Below are positions 1 through 11,965 of a stretch of DNA of 64,000 bases, piece by piece (the first letter of the stretch is position 1; each line of letters opens with the position of its first letter). The DNA is from JALORV01 sp963780715. GTDB lineage: Bacteria; Pseudomonadota; Gammaproteobacteria; Burkholderiales; Burkholderiaceae_F. The notes under the pieces were generated by a model. The model was not told the DNA's origin and made no database searches. It saw only the letters and a program-made list of their open reading frames with translations. A program made the translations under genes and the position numbers. The DNA is taken from assembly GCA_963780715.1 (NCBI GenBank), contig CAWADK010000019.1:1-64000 (forward strand), read 5' to 3'.

Positions 1-1110
1 TCGATGATCTTCTCGACCCAGTCGACGCACAAGATGCTGGCGGGCCTGTCGCAGGCCTCGCAGATCCTGATCGAGGACGCGCAGACCGAACGGCTCGACC
101 GCTTCATGTTCAATGAAGCGTTCCTGATGCACACGTCGACGTCCCCGCAGTACGCGATCATCGCCTCGTGCGACGTCGCGGCCGCGATGATGGAGCCGCC
201 GGGTGGCACCGCTCTGGTCGAAGAGTCGATCTCGGAAGCACTCGAGTTCCGTCGCGCGATGCGCAAGGTCGACGCCGAGTTCGGCCCGGATGAAACTGGC
301 GGCTGGTGGTTCAAGGTCTGGGGGCCGGAGCATCTCGCCGCCGAAGGCATCGGCACGCGCGAAGACTGGATGCTGAAGCCGGGCGACGCCTGGCACGGCT
401 TCGAGCAGATCGCGCCCGGCTTCAACATGCTGGATCCGATCAAGGCGACGGTGATCACGCCGGGACTGAACCTGGATGGCACCTTCGCCGAACCCGGCAT
501 TCCAGCGGCGATCGTCACCAAGTATCTCGCCGAGCACGGCATCATCGTCGAGAAGACGGGCCTCTATTCGTTCTTCATCATGTTCACGATCGGCATCACC
601 AAGGGCCGCTGGAACACGATGGTCACCGAGCTGCAGCAGTTCAAGGACGACTACGACAACAACCAGCCCCTGTGGCGGGTGATGCCGGAGTTCATCCGCC
701 AGTTTCCGCAGTACGAAAAAATGGGGCTGCGCGAACTCTGCAGTTCGGTGCACACGATTTACCGCGATAGCGATATCGCGCGCCTGACCACCGAGATGTA
801 CCTGTCCGAGATGGAACCGGTGATGAAGCCGGCCGACGCCTACGCGCAGATGGCGCACAGCGCGGTCGATCGCGTGCCGATCGACGATCTCGAAGGGCGT
901 GTCACGTCGGTGCTGCTGACGCCATACCCGCCGGGCATTCCGCTGCTGATCCCGGGCGAGCGCGTCAACCGCACGATCGTGCGCTATTTGCAGTTCGCGC
1001 GCGAGCTGAACCAGCGATTTCCCGGATTCGGCACCGACATCCACGGACTGGTCAAGCAGGACGTCGATGGCCGCACCGACTACTTCCTGGATTGCGTACG
1101 TGATCGCTGA
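1..1110 (+). CDS. Arg/Lys/Orn decarboxylase, C-terminal half (5' cut by window edge)
   Basis: PLP-dependent basic amino acid decarboxylase of the fold I (AdiA/LdcC/SpeF) family, which removes CO2 from arginine, lysine or ornithine to give a polyamine precursor or consume acid. The frame is open to the first base, so the start lies outside the window; the visible part is about 369 residues of a family that is usually 700-760. The PLP-lysine motif STHK is seen at nucleotides 22-33. Downstream segments typical of the family include GWWFKVWGPEH and the C-terminal TPYPPGIPLLIPGE loop. The substrate cannot be decided from this half. It converges with the phosphorelay genes on the other strand, 21 bases away. 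Confidence 0.9.
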   Translation, partial: SMIFSTQSTHKMLAGLSQASQILIEDAQTERLDRFMFNEAFLMHTSTSPQYAIIASCDVAAAMMEPPGGTALVEESISEALEFRRAMRKVDAEFGPDETGGWWFKVWGPEHLAAEGIGTREDWMLKPGDAWHGFEQIAPGFNMLDPIKATVITPGLNLDGTFAEPGIPAAIVTKYLAEHGIIVEKTGLYSFFIMFTIGITKGRWNTMVTELQQFKDDYDNNQPLWRVMPEFIRQFPQYEKMGLRELCSSVHTIYRDSDIARLTTEMYLSEMEPVMKPADAYAQMAHSAVDRVPIDDLEGRVTSVLLTPYPPGIPLLIPGERVNRTIVRYLQFARELNQRFPGFGTDIHGLVKQDVDGRTDYFLDCVRDR

Positions 1111-1131
1111 ACTTCGCCGTGGACCGGCCGG

Positions 1132-2175
1132 TTAGAACTTCTGCCCGCCAATTACCGAGTAGACCTCGATTCCCTCGGCCTTGCCTTTGAGGTTCGTCAT
1201 GCCGAGTGCCTCGATGCGGCAGCGGTCCCCCACGGCGTGGCGCGTTGCCGCGTCGGTGAGGATCGTGCGGCCGACCGTCTTGGTATGCGCCTCCAGCCGG
1301 GCGGCGAGGTTCACGGCGTCGCCCACACAGGTGTAGGTCGCGCGCTGCTGCGTGCCGGTGTAGCCCGCGATCACGTCGCCCGAGGCGATGCCGATGCCGA
1401 TCTCGATCGGCGGTTTGCCAGCGCGGTCGGGTTCGCGGTTGTAAAGCTCGATCATCTCGAGCATGTCGAGCGCCGCCTGCACGGCCGCGCCGCCGGCGTC
1501 GGCGAGGGGCAACGGCGCGCCGAAGATCGCCATCAGGCCGTCGCCCACCATCTGGTTGACCACGCCGCCCCGCCCGCTGATGGCGTCGAACATCAGCGTG
1601 TAGTAGGTGTTGAGCAGCTCAATGGTCTCTTCCGGCGGCTGCTGCTCCGACATCGCCGTGAAGCCGCGGATATCGGAGAACATCGCGGTGGCCTGCACGC
1701 GGTGACCGCCGAGCGCAAAGCCCGAGGTGTCGAGGTCCTGCGCCACCGCGCTGGTCGCGAAGCGGCGCACGAGTTCCTTCTGCTGGTCGCGCAGGCGCTT
1801 CTTTTCCAGGCTCGCGCCGATGCGCGCCTTCAGCAGCACGGGGTTGACCGGCTTGTGCAGGTAGTCCTCGGCGCCCAGCTCGATGCAGCGCACGATGTTG
1901 TCGAGCCCCTCGATGGCGGAGGTCACGATCACCGGCAGGTCGCGCAGTTGCAGGTCCGACTTCAGCTGCTCCATGACCTGCAGGCCGTTCATTTCCGGCA
2001 TCTCGATATCGAGCAGCAGCAGGTCGAAGGGCTCGCGCCGGAGCATCTCCAGCGCGACGCGGCCGTTTTCAGCGAGTGCGACGCCGTGACCCTGCAACTG
2101 CAACGTGCGCGCGAGCAGCAGCCGGTTGACCTTGTTGTCGTCGACGACCAGGAGGCGTGCGCCGCGTTCAGCCAT
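1132..2175 (-). CDS. Response regulator with class III nucleotide cyclase output
   Basis: A 347-residue protein with an N-terminal receiver domain (about residues 6-122; acidic pair D12/D13, phospho-acceptor D56 in LLLLDIEMPEMNG, conserved K108) joined to a class III adenylate/guanylate cyclase domain (about 155-345). The cyclase has both metal-binding segments, MFSDIRGFT and VGDGLMAIFG, and the catalytic CVGDAVNLAARLE helix, so it looks active. It probably makes cAMP or cGMP when the receiver is phosphorylated; cAMP is the more usual product for this architecture. Its start overlaps the end of the Hpt gene by 8 bases, and the kinase gene lies just upstream, so this is the likely output of that phosphorelay. 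Confidence 0.92.
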   Translation of the reverse strand: MAERGARLLVVDDNKVNRLLLARTLQLQGHGVALAENGRVALEMLRREPFDLLLLDIEMPEMNGLQVMEQLKSDLQLRDLPVIVTSAIEGLDNIVRCIELGAEDYLHKPVNPVLLKARIGASLEKKRLRDQQKELVRRFATSAVAQDLDTSGFALGGHRVQATAMFSDIRGFTAMSEQQPPEETIELLNTYYTLMFDAISGRGGVVNQMVGDGLMAIFGAPLPLADAGGAAVQAALDMLEMIELYNREPDRAGKPPIEIGIGIASGDVIAGYTGTQQRATYTCVGDAVNLAARLEAHTKTVGRTILTDAATRHAVGDRCRIEALGMTNLKGKAEGIEVYSVIGGQKF

Positions 2176-2515
2176 GGCGCAGCGCTTTCAGGGCGGCCGC
2201 CGCACGCGCGTACTCGGCCTCGAGCGCGTCGAGGCGCGCGGCGTCCTGCGCCGCGTCGACGCTCATGCCGGTGAGTTCCAGGTCGCGCGCAAGCGCGCCC
2301 AGCGCGAGCGCTCCGAAGGTGTGGCTGTTCGACTTCAGCGAGTGCGCGGCACGGCGGAAGCGGTCGGCATCATCGACGGAGCGGGCCGCGCGCAGTTCGC
2401 CCAGCATCATCGGTGCCTCCTGCAGGAAGGTGTCGACGAGTTCCACGACGAAGTCGGCTCCGGCGGTCGCCTGCAGTTCGGCGTAGCGGTCGAGGTCGAT
2501 GGCGGGCGGCGTCAT
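2168..2515 (-). CDS. Hpt domain phosphotransfer protein
   Basis: A 115-residue free-standing histidine phosphotransfer protein. The motif AAHSLKSNSHTFGA with H58 is the classical phospho-accepting helix. It contains nothing besides the four-helix Hpt domain. It is encoded one base downstream of the hybrid kinase stop and overlaps the receiver-cyclase gene, which fits a shuttle between the kinase receivers and the receiver of the cyclase. Confidence 0.92.
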   Translation of the reverse strand: MTPPAIDLDRYAELQATAGADFVVELVDTFLQEAPMMLGELRAARSVDDADRFRRAAHSLKSNSHTFGALALGALARDLELTGMSVDAAQDAARLDALEAEYARAAAALKALRHG

Positions 2516-2516
2516 G

Positions 2517-5500
2517 TCAGGTTCCCTTGCGTGGCGAAACTTGCCCGAGTGCCTCGACCAGCTGGTCGACGCGGATCGGCTTCGTGATGTAGTCGTCCAT
2601 GCCGGCCGCCAGGCACATTTCGCGATCGCCCTGCATTGCGTTGGCCGTCATCGCGACGATACGAGGGCGTGCCCCGGCCGGCCACTTCGCCGTGATGCGC
2701 CGCGATGCTTCCAGGCCGTCCATCTCGGGCATCTGCACGTCCATCAGCACGACGTCGTACGTCTGTCGTTCAACTGACTCGATCGCCTCGATGCCGTTGG
2801 CGGCGAGGTCGGCGCGGTAGCCCATCTGCTGCAGGATGCGCAGCGCGAGCTTCTGGTTCACGACGTTGTCCTCGGCCACGAGGATGCGCAACGGATGGCG
2901 CACGCCCATGTCGGGGTCGATCTTCGGCCTGGCCGTGTCCGACGACGTGGCGCGCGGCGTGGCGCGCGGTGTGGCGTTATCCGCGAGCAGGCTCACCAGC
3001 GTGTCGAACAGCTGCGACTGACGCACCGGCTTCGCCAGGGTGGCGTTGAACAACCCCTCGCTGTCGCCGGCCTCGCGCCGGCCGAGTGAGGAGAAGAGCA
3101 CCAGCGGCAGCGCTGGGACGCTGCTGGCGCACCGCGCGCGCGAGCTCGATGCCGTCCATCCCGGGCATGTGCATGTCGAGGATCGCGAGGTCGTAGGCCT
3201 CGCCTGTCTCCAGTGCTCGCAGTGCTTCGGCGGGCGACTCGCACTCGCGCGCCTCCATGCCCCACTTGGCCATCTGCAGGCTCAGCACGCGCCGATTGGT
3301 GGCGTTGTCGTCGACCACCAGCGCACGGCGACCCGACAGTTCCGGCTGCACGCCGACGAAGTCGCGGTTCCGCGCCGGCGGCAGTTCCGCGAGTGGCGCG
3401 CGCACCGTGAAGCAGAAAGTGGAGCCGTGGCCCGGTCCGGCACTGTCCGCCCACATCCGTCCGCCCATCAGCTCGGCCAGCCGCCGGCTGATCGCCAGCC
3501 CAAGCCCGGTGCCACCGTACTTGCGCGTCGTCGACGAGTCGGCCTGCGAAAAGGACTGGAAGAGCCGCCCCATGCCTTCGGGAGTCAGGCCGATGCCAGT
3601 GTCACGCACCGCAAAGGTCAGCTCGACGGCGCCCTCGGTCACCGGGCCCGCGCTGACGGTCAGCACCACTTCGCCCGACTCCGTGAACTTGACCGCATTC
3701 GCCAGCAGGTTCAAAAGGATCTGGCGCAGCCGCGTGACGTCGCCGCGTATCGCAGCCGGCACGTCGCCCTCGAAGAAGTAGGCGGTCTCGAGGTGCTTCT
3801 CGATCGCGCGTGGCGCCACCAGGTCGAGCGCGGACTCGACGCAGTCGCGCAGGTCGAACGGATGCGCCTCGATGTCCATGCGACCCGCCTCGATCTTCGA
3901 GAAGTCGAGGATGTCGTTGATGATCGTGAGCAGCGTGTCGCCCGAGTCGCGGATGGTCGCCGCATAGTCGCGCTGCTCGTCATCGAGCGGCGTGTCGAGC
4001 AGCAGGCCGCTCATGCCGATGACGGCGTTCATCGGCGTGCGGATCTCGTGGCTCATCGTGGCCAGGAAGGCGCTCTTGGCTTCGTTGGCGGCTTCGGCGG
4101 CAGCGCGGGCCTCCTGCGTCTGCCGGAAAAGCTTGGCATTCTGGATGGCGATCACCGCCTGGCCGGCAAAGGCCTCGATCAGGTTGATGTCGCGCTCGCT
4201 GTACGGCGCAGGCGGAAAGCGATTGACCGCCAGCGCGCCGATGCCGCGCCCTTGCCACACCATCGGCGCGTACAGCACGGAGAAATTGCCGAACTCCTGC
4301 GCGGTGCCGCGTAACCCCTCGGGCACATCGGCGCCGTTCAGGACATCCGGGTAGTGCAGCACCCGGTTCTTGTGGATGACGTAGCCGTGGATCGAATCGC
4401 GCAGGGGCCTCGGGAACTGACCCTGCAGGCGCCCGAGCATCGCCAGCTGATCCGGCGTCATCTGCGCCAGGCGGTCCGTATTCACGATCAGTCGCACCAT
4501 GTCGTCGTCGCCCACCAGCCCGATGTTGGAGAACACGCCCTTGAACAGGACGTCGCAGCTGGCCAGGATCTTGTTGAAGACGGGCGTGGCGTCGGCCATG
4601 GAGGTGCCGATCACGCTTAGCACCTCTGCCGACGCCGTCTGCCGTTCGAGCGCCTCCTGCGTCTGCCGGAACATGTGTGCGTTCTGGATCGCGATCACGC
4701 CCTGGTCGGCGAAGGACTGCAGCAGGTCGATGTCCTTTTCCGAGAACGCAAAGGTGGCCGCCCGGGCAATCGAAATGCTGCCGATGCGACGCCCCTCCCA
4801 GGTCATCGGAGCGATCAGCAGGGAGTGGAGGCCTGCCTTGGTCGCAAAGCGGCGCACGAGCTCGGGCACCCCGTCGGCGGTCTGGGCCTGGGGGTAATAC
4901 AGGGGGCGGCGCGAATCGAACGCCAGACCGAGCACCGTCCGCTCGATCGGTCGCGGATAGCCGCGCGTAAACATGCCGTCGCTGTCGCCGTGAACTGCGC
5001 CGATCTCGACCTGTTGCTGGTCATCGACTACCAGGATCGCCCCGCCGTCGCAAGGGATCAGCCGCTTGCAGCTGTCCATGATCTTCTCGAATACCGGCCT
5101 GGCGTCGGCGACGGAACTGCTGATCACCTGCAGCACCTCGGCCGTCGCCGTCTGCCGCTCCAGCGCTTCATGGGTCTCGTTGAACAGGCGCGCGTTCTGG
5201 ATCGCGATCACCGCCTGGTCGGCGAAGCTCGCCAGCAGGGCGGACTCCTTCTCGCTGAACGGCCGTGGCGGCTGGCGCACGACGTGGACGGTGCCGATGC
5301 CTCGGCCCTCCCACAGCATCGGTGCGATCAGCATCGAGAAGTTGCCGGCATCCCGGCAGAAGCTGCGCATGCCTTCCGGCACGCCGGGGCCGTTCAGGAT
5401 GTCGGGGTAGTGAATGACGCGACGCTTCCTGATCGGATACGCCTGGTAGGCCTCCTCGAGCGGGCGCGGGAAACCCCGGTTCAGCAACGCCCATGCAACT

Positions 5501-8500
5501 TCCTTCCGCTGCGCATCGACTTCGGGCCCCGTGGTCATCGCGGCGTGCGACACCTGGTCGTTGGCTCCCACCAGCGAGATCACCACCTGGTCGCCGCTGA
5601 ACAACTGCTGGCAGGCCTTGCCGATCGCCTCGAACACCGGCGCGGTGTCGGCCACCGAGTTGCTGATGACCTTGAGCACCTCGCCTGAAGTGCGCTGCTG
5701 CTCCAGCGCCTCCTTCGTCTCGTTGAACAGGCGCACGTTCTCGATGGCGATCAGCGCCTGGTCGCGGAACGACTCCGCTAGCGCGATCTCTTTCTCGGCA
5801 AAGGCACCCACCTTGCGGTTGGCGAAGGAGAGCAGGCCGACGCACTCGCCGTCGCGCAGCATCGGCAGGTACAGCGCCGCCTGGATGCCGAACTTCTCGC
5901 TGATCGCCCGCTCGAAGTCCGGCAGTTCGATGGCGGACCAGTCCGGCAGGTGCAGCATCTGCCGCTCGACAATCACCCGTGACGGGAAATTGAGCCGTGG
6001 GTCGATCGGCATGCCCGAGGGCAGCCCGTCGAGCGGTCCCTCGGGCGTGGCCGCCGCCACCGCGGAGTACGTGTCGCCTTCGCGGCGCATGACGAAGGCC
6101 GAGTCGCACACCAGGAGCTTGACCGCGTTTGCGACGATCGCCTCGAACACCGGCCGTACGTCGGTAAGGGAGCGGCTCATCACGCGCAGTATTTCAGCGC
6201 TCGCGGTCTGGCTCGCCAGCGCCTCATTGGTCTCGCGGAACAGCCGCGCATTCTGGATCGCGATCACCGCCTGGTTGGCGAAGGTCTGCAGCAGCGCCAG
6301 TTCCCTGTCGCTGAAAGGCTTCGGCGGCTGGCGCATCGCGCAGAGCGTGCCGATGCCGCGCCCCTCCCACAGCATTGGCGCCCAGGCGATCGAGTAGTTG
6401 CCGATCTGCGCCAGCACCGTGCGCACCGTCGGCGGCGCATCGGCGGCCGCGGCGACATCGGGCACGTGCAGGATGCGCTGCTCGCGAAGCACCTGGGCGC
6501 TGGCGCTCTGCTCGATCGGCTTCGGAAACGTCCGTGCCACGACGCCCAGCGCTTCACCGCGCCAGGCGGCCACATCGATCATCCCTGCGTCGCCCACCTG
6601 GAAGATCCCTAGCTGTTCCGTGGCGAACAGGTGCTGGCAGCTGTCGAGGATCTTGTCGAACACCGGCGCCGTGTCGGCCACCGAGCTGCCGATCACCTGC
6701 AACACCTCGGCGGTGGCTGTCTGCCGCTCGAGTGCCTCCTGCGTCTCGTTGAACAGTCGCGCGTTCTGGATCGCGATCACCGCCTGGTCGGCGAACGTGC
6801 GAAGAAGGTCGATCTCGGTTTCGCTGAAGCCCGTCGCCGGGCGCCTGACGGCGTACAGCCAGCCGACCGGCCGGTCCTCCCACACCATCGGGGCAGCGAC
6901 CTGCGAATACGGTCCAATGCCGAGCTTCTCCGCGACACGCCGCACTGGGCCGCGCGCTTCCTCGCTCAGCACATTGACGAAGTGCAGCGGCCGACGCTGC
7001 TTCAGCGCGTCGACCTGGATCAGCCCGTCCGCGAGACCCTCGGCGACAATGCGCGTCACGCGCTCACCCATCGCGCCCTGGTGGGCGGCCACGCGGGCCT
7101 GGCCATCGTCGCCGATCAGCAGGATGCCTTGCTCGGACTCCGGCAGCAGCTTCTTGCAGCTCTCGAGGATCTTGTCGAACACGGGTTCGGCGTTGGCCAC
7201 CGAGCTGCTGATGACGCTCAGCACTTCCGCGGACGCAGTCTGCCGCTCCAGCGCCTCCTTGGTGTCGTTGAACAGCCGCGCGTTCTGGATCGCGATCACA
7301 GCCTGGTCGGCGAAGGTCTTGATCATCCGCGCGTCTACGGCCGAGAAGGGCTTGCATTCGAGGTTCAGTGCCGCGATCGTGCCGAACACCTGGCCCTGCG
7401 ACACCATCGCCGCGCTCAGCATCGACGCATTGCGGCCCATCTGGCGGAAGGCGGCGCGCAACGCCTCGGGAACGCCTTCGCCGTGCAGCACGTCGGGCCA
7501 GTACGACGCATCGCCGGTTATTAGCCCAGGCCCCGGCGCCGGGCGGGGGAAGAAGCTGCGCATCGTCTCGACCAACTGGCCGCTGCCGGCCCGCCAGTGC
7601 AGCTGACCGTCGGGGCCTTCCGACGAAATCGCAAGCTCGGCGCCCGGAAAGAGGCGCTCCATGCATTCGCGGATGACCTCGAACACCGGCTGGACGTCGG
7701 ACACCGACCGGCCGATAACGCCGAGCACCGCGGCGGCGGCCTGCTGCTGCTCGAGCGCCTCATTCGTTTCGTTGAAGAGTCGCGCGTTCTGGATCGCGAT
7801 CACCGCCTGGTCGGCGAAGGTCTGCAGCATCGCCAACTCTTTGGTGGTGAAGGGCCCCTTTCTTCGCGCCACCCCGATGGCGCCGATGCCGCGCTCGTCC
7901 CACAGCATCGGCGCGAAAGCCATCGACTGGTAGCCCGCCACCTTGGACATCTTGCGCAGCACGCCCGGCACCTCCACGCCGCTAGCCAGGTCGGGCCAGT
8001 GCATCACTCGCCGCTCGCGGATTGCGCGGCCGGCCGGGGTGCGTTCCACCGGCGCCGGGAACGTCGCCGCCACCGCATCGTGCGCATCGCCGACGTACGC
8101 CTCGATCTGCAATTGCCCCTGCTCGTCCACCAGCAGGACGTCCATCTCGTCGCTGCCGAACAGATGACGGCCGCTTTCGAGGATCTTCTCGAACACCGGC
8201 TTCGTGTCGGCCACCGAGCTGCTGATCACGCTCAGGATTTCGCTGGAAGCCTGCTGCTGCTCGAGCGCTTCCTTGGTCTCGTTGAACAGCCGCACGTTCT
8301 CGATCGCGATCACGGCCTGATCGGCGAACGTATTCAGCAAGGCGACGTCCTTTTCACTGAACGCGCCCGGCTTCCTCCGAAACACCGCGATCGTGCCTAG
8401 CGCAGCTCCGCCGCGCAGCAAAGGCGCAAAGATCGCCGAACGGTATCCCTGTTTCAGCGCCATGTTTCGCGTGCGCGGAAACTGTGCCGTCGCCGTTTCC

Positions 8501-11427
8501 AGGTCTGTGACCCAGATCGTCCGGGCCTCCAGAACACAGGTGCCAACGGCGCTACTGGAGTCGAGCGGCACCGGTCCGCTGTCCATGCCGATGTTCGCCT
8601 CGACGTGCAGGACGCCGTCGCGCAGCAGGCGCAGCGCGACAACGCTGTCCTCGAACAGTGATCGGCAGCTTTCGACAATCGCGTCGAAGACCGGTCGCAC
8701 GTCGGTCACGGACCCGCTCATCGCGGAAAGGATGCGGGCCGTCGCCGTCTGCCGCTCCAGTGCCTCCTGGGTTTCGTTGAACAGGCGCACATTCTCGATG
8801 GCGATGACGGCCTGGTCGGCGAAGGTCCGCAGCATCCGCGATACCCTTTCCGGGATCGGTCCCGGGTCCACCCAGCCGAGGTTGATCGTGCCGATCGGCT
8901 CGCCCTCGCGCAGCAGCGGCACCGCGAAGACGCGTCGGTGGGGCACGCCGACGCCATGGCGCACGTACTCCGTGTCCGTGGCCGTGTCCTCGATGCACAC
9001 GGTCTCGCGGGCGAGCACCGCGCGTCCGGCCGCCGTGCTTCGATCGGGCGGGCCGCTGAAGGAATCCGCCAGCAGTGCTCCCCGTCCGGGCGGGAGCCCG
9101 GCGCCGGCCACGAAGCGCAGCAGGCCCGCCTCGTAGCGGGTGACCAGCGCGACCGCGGACCCGGCCAGGTCCCGGGCCAGCGTGACGATCTTGTCGAAGA
9201 CCGGCTGCACGTCCGTCGGCGAACTGCTGATGACCCGCAGCACCTCGGCCGCAGCCGTCTGCTGCTCGAGCGACGCGCGCGTCTCGTCGAACAGTCGCGC
9301 GTTATGCAGCGCGATCGCCGCCTGTCGCGAGAGCCCGACCAGAAATTCGAGTTCGCGCGCCTGGAACGGCTCGCCGCCGACGCGCCACACTGCCATCGCG
9401 CCCTGCACCTGCTCGCCCGTGAGTAGCGGAACGACCATCAGCCGTTCGCTTGCGCGGCGCTGGGTGCCCGCGATCTGCACGGCGCGCGGATCGGCCGCGG
9501 TGTCGTTGATCAGTTCCGGCTGCCCGCTCTGCAGAAGGCTGCCGATGATGCCCGTGCCGGCCGCGATGACCGTCGCCTTGATCTCGTCGGCCGCATCACC
9601 GACAGCCACGATCGCGCGATGCGCGGAGCGACCCTCGTTCGGAAGGAAAATGGCGCTGCTGCCCGCGCCGAGCAGTTCCTTCGCATGGCGCGCAATGCGG
9701 TCCAGGACGGTCGCCAGGTCGAGTGTGGCCGACAGGTCACGTCCAACATCGGAAAGCGCCGAGGATTCACGGGCGCGGCGCTGCGTCTCTTCGAGAAGCA
9801 GCGCGTTCTGAAGCGCCACGCCCATCCCGGCCGCGATCGTTTCCAGCAAGCGGACCTGCGCCTCCCCGAACGCGTGGTCATGCAGATGGTCCTCGAGCTG
9901 CACCACGCCGAGAAAGCGGTCGCCCGACACCATCGGCACCATGACAATGCTGCGTGCGCGGTCGGTGCCTTCGATCGTCCGTACGCCGGCGGCATCCTGG
10001 TCGGCGTAACAACCGAACACGAAGGTCCGCCGCTCGCGGATGAATCGTTCCGGAAACGACCCGGGCAGCACTTTGCGGGCCGGGATCGTAAGGCGAGCGC
10101 CGTGCTCATAAATGTAGGCCGGAAGCAGCCGCTCGCCCTCCGGGTCCCACCATGAAATTGCGATGTCGCCGCTCGCGAACACTTCGCGCAGCTTGTCGCC
10201 GACCAGATCGACAATCCCCAGGAAGTCGAGCTTCGAGGAAATGCCTTGCTGGACGCTGTTGATCACCGCGAGTTCCGCATTGCGCTGCTCGGTCTCTTTC
10301 AGCAGGCGCTGCGTTTCGTCGAACAGACGGGCGTTTTCAAGCGCTGCGCCCATCGTCGCGCCGATCGTCGTCAGCACGCGCAGATCGGCGTCGACGTAGG
10401 CGTGCTCGCGTTCGTGGTTCTCGATGACGATCATTCCCAGCACACGCTGCGTGCCGCGGATGGGCGCGGCGATGATCGAATGGCACCAGTCGGTGCCTGG
10501 CGCCGCGCCGAGACCGGCGGCGCGCTGCTCGTCGCGCGTGCCGTAGAACGCACCGATGCCTTCGTTGAGAATGCGGCGCGGCAATTTTCCGATCGGACGC
10601 GGGCCCAGCTTCGGCACATTCTGGCCGTGTTCCATGAGGTAAAGCGCCTCCGTGGTGTCGGCCTCAGGGTCCCACCAGCGGATACTCAGATCCTCCGAGC
10701 TGAACACCTCCCGCAGCTTGTCGCCGACCAGGTTGACGATTCCCTGGAAGTCGAGCTTCGCCGACATTCCCTGCTGGATGCTGTTGATCAACGCCAGTTC
10801 GCCGGCACGTTGCTCAAGCGCGGCGGTGCGCTCGGCCACCTGCCGCTCCAGGCCTTCTTGCGTGCGCAGGTTGGCGAGCGCCACAGCGGCCTGCGCCGCC
10901 AGCGTGGCCAGCAGGTGGTGATCGCTCTCACGAAAGCGACCGAACAGGCCTTCGAGGTCGGCATACAGCACCCCGAGCAGTTCGCGATTGACGAGCAAGG
11001 GCGCAACAATGCAGCTGCGCTGATCGATCGGATCGGCGCCATCGGGCCCGTGCCGAAGACGTGAAGTGCGCAGCGTGCGCGCTTCGTCGACCCAGGGTCC
11101 GATCGCCGCCAGCAGCGCGGCGGCATCCTCGCCGTCGGGCAGCTGCGCGCCGGCCACACGCCTGCCGCCGGCGTCCTCGAGCACCAGCAGAGCCCGGCGC
11201 GCGCCGAGAAGTTCGGCCACTTCCTCGATCAGCGTTTCGTGCAGGGCGGCTTCGGTCGGCTGCCCGTTGAGCCGCAGGCCGGATTCGACGAGTCGGTCAA
11301 CGCTCTCGCCGAGTTCGCTCGAGGCTCGCCGGTCCGCCTTCGGATGTGAAGCCGACGACGGCCTCCCGGGCACGGCAACGGCATGGCGCCTCGCGTCGTC
11401 CCGCGGCCTGCGAACCTGCTTTGCCAT
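2517..11427 (-). CDS. Giant hybrid histidine kinase: 14 GAF domains, HisKA, HATPase, two receivers (one frame break)
   Basis: Predicted soluble sensor kinase of about 2970 residues with no N-terminal membrane segment. Fourteen GAF domains follow in series, each about 170-180 residues and ending in a helix like IQNARLFNETQEALERQ that runs into the next domain; GAF 5-14 form a homogeneous subfamily beginning with a motif like AEVLSVISSSVADTAPVFDKI. Then come HisKA (MSHEIRTPMN, near base 4050), HATPase (N box LLNLLANAVKFTESG; G boxes DTGIG and GTGLGLAIS), a receiver with LDMHMPGMDG (near 3170) and a second receiver with LMDVQMPEMDG and ITKPI (2530-2900). The frame breaks inside the first receiver: removing one base from the GGG at 3115-3117 joins RPALPLVLFSS across the two frames. 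The signals sensed by the GAF domains cannot be read from the sequence. Confidence 0.93.
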
Positions 11428-11563
11428 ACCACTCCATCGAGCCGAGTTTCGGCCGGCGTCGGATGGTACACACGATGCGCAAACCCGGACACGTTTGCAC
11501 GACCGTCGGGCCGGGCCTTACAGTCCCGCCTCCGCCGCTGCGCTGCCGCATGGGTCCTGTCGC

Positions 11564-11965
11564 ATGAACGAAACCGTCACTGGCTTTGCCGCCCTCGCGC
11601 TGCTCGGGTTTGCGATCACCTTCGGGGTGTTGATGCTCTTCATGGTGCTGGTCCAGCCGCTCTGGTGCATCGTCGACTGTGCGATCGACAACAAGCGCGG
11701 CACCACGGGCAAGGTGGTGTGGATCATCCTGCTGGTGCTGATGTACGGCGTGGCGAACTGGTTCTACGGTGCGTTTGCGGCAGCCGGCGGGGCACTGCGG
11801 CGGTTGACGCGGCTGGCATGGCTCCTCGTCATCGTGCTGGTGGTCGCCTTCCTCGTCATGTACTGGAACAACGTGGAGTTCCGTCGCGGCATCGAGCGCG
11901 AGTGGCACAAGCATCAGCAGCTGGTCGTGCTGGCGACGCCGGCTGAACTCGCAGGCAGCCGATGA
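11564..11965 (+). CDS. Small three-helix membrane protein, function unknown
   Basis: A 133-residue integral membrane protein with three hydrophobic segments (about residues 7-32, 44-66 and 80-97). The first two resemble the short membrane domain found ahead of some phospholipase D-like proteins (PLDc_N), though no catalytic domain follows. An in-frame start further upstream is possible, but the ATG at 11564 starts the recognisable protein. Its stop overlaps the start of the aldolase gene in an ATGA, so the two are probably co-transcribed. Confidence 0.75.
   Translation: MNETVTGFAALALLGFAITFGVLMLFMVLVQPLWCIVDCAIDNKRGTTGKVVWIILLVLMYGVANWFYGAFAAAGGALRRLTRLAWLLVIVLVVAFLVMYWNNVEFRRGIEREWHKHQQLVVLATPAELAGSR

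Noticed and set aside
3060..3117. Programmed frameshift in the hybrid kinase
   Set aside because: No slippery heptamer or pseudoknot seen, and the same type of one-base break occurs in unrelated genes of the window, so error is more likely.
3900..10400. Repeats at about 520-base spacing considered as mobile elements or CRISPR
   Set aside because: They coincide with protein domain boundaries and encode the GAF linker helix; they are domain duplications within one gene.
11066..11563. N-terminal extension of the small membrane protein gene to 11066
   Set aside because: It would run through the divergent kinase start and has Arg/Ser-rich shadow composition; the ATG at 11564 begins the hydrophobic protein.
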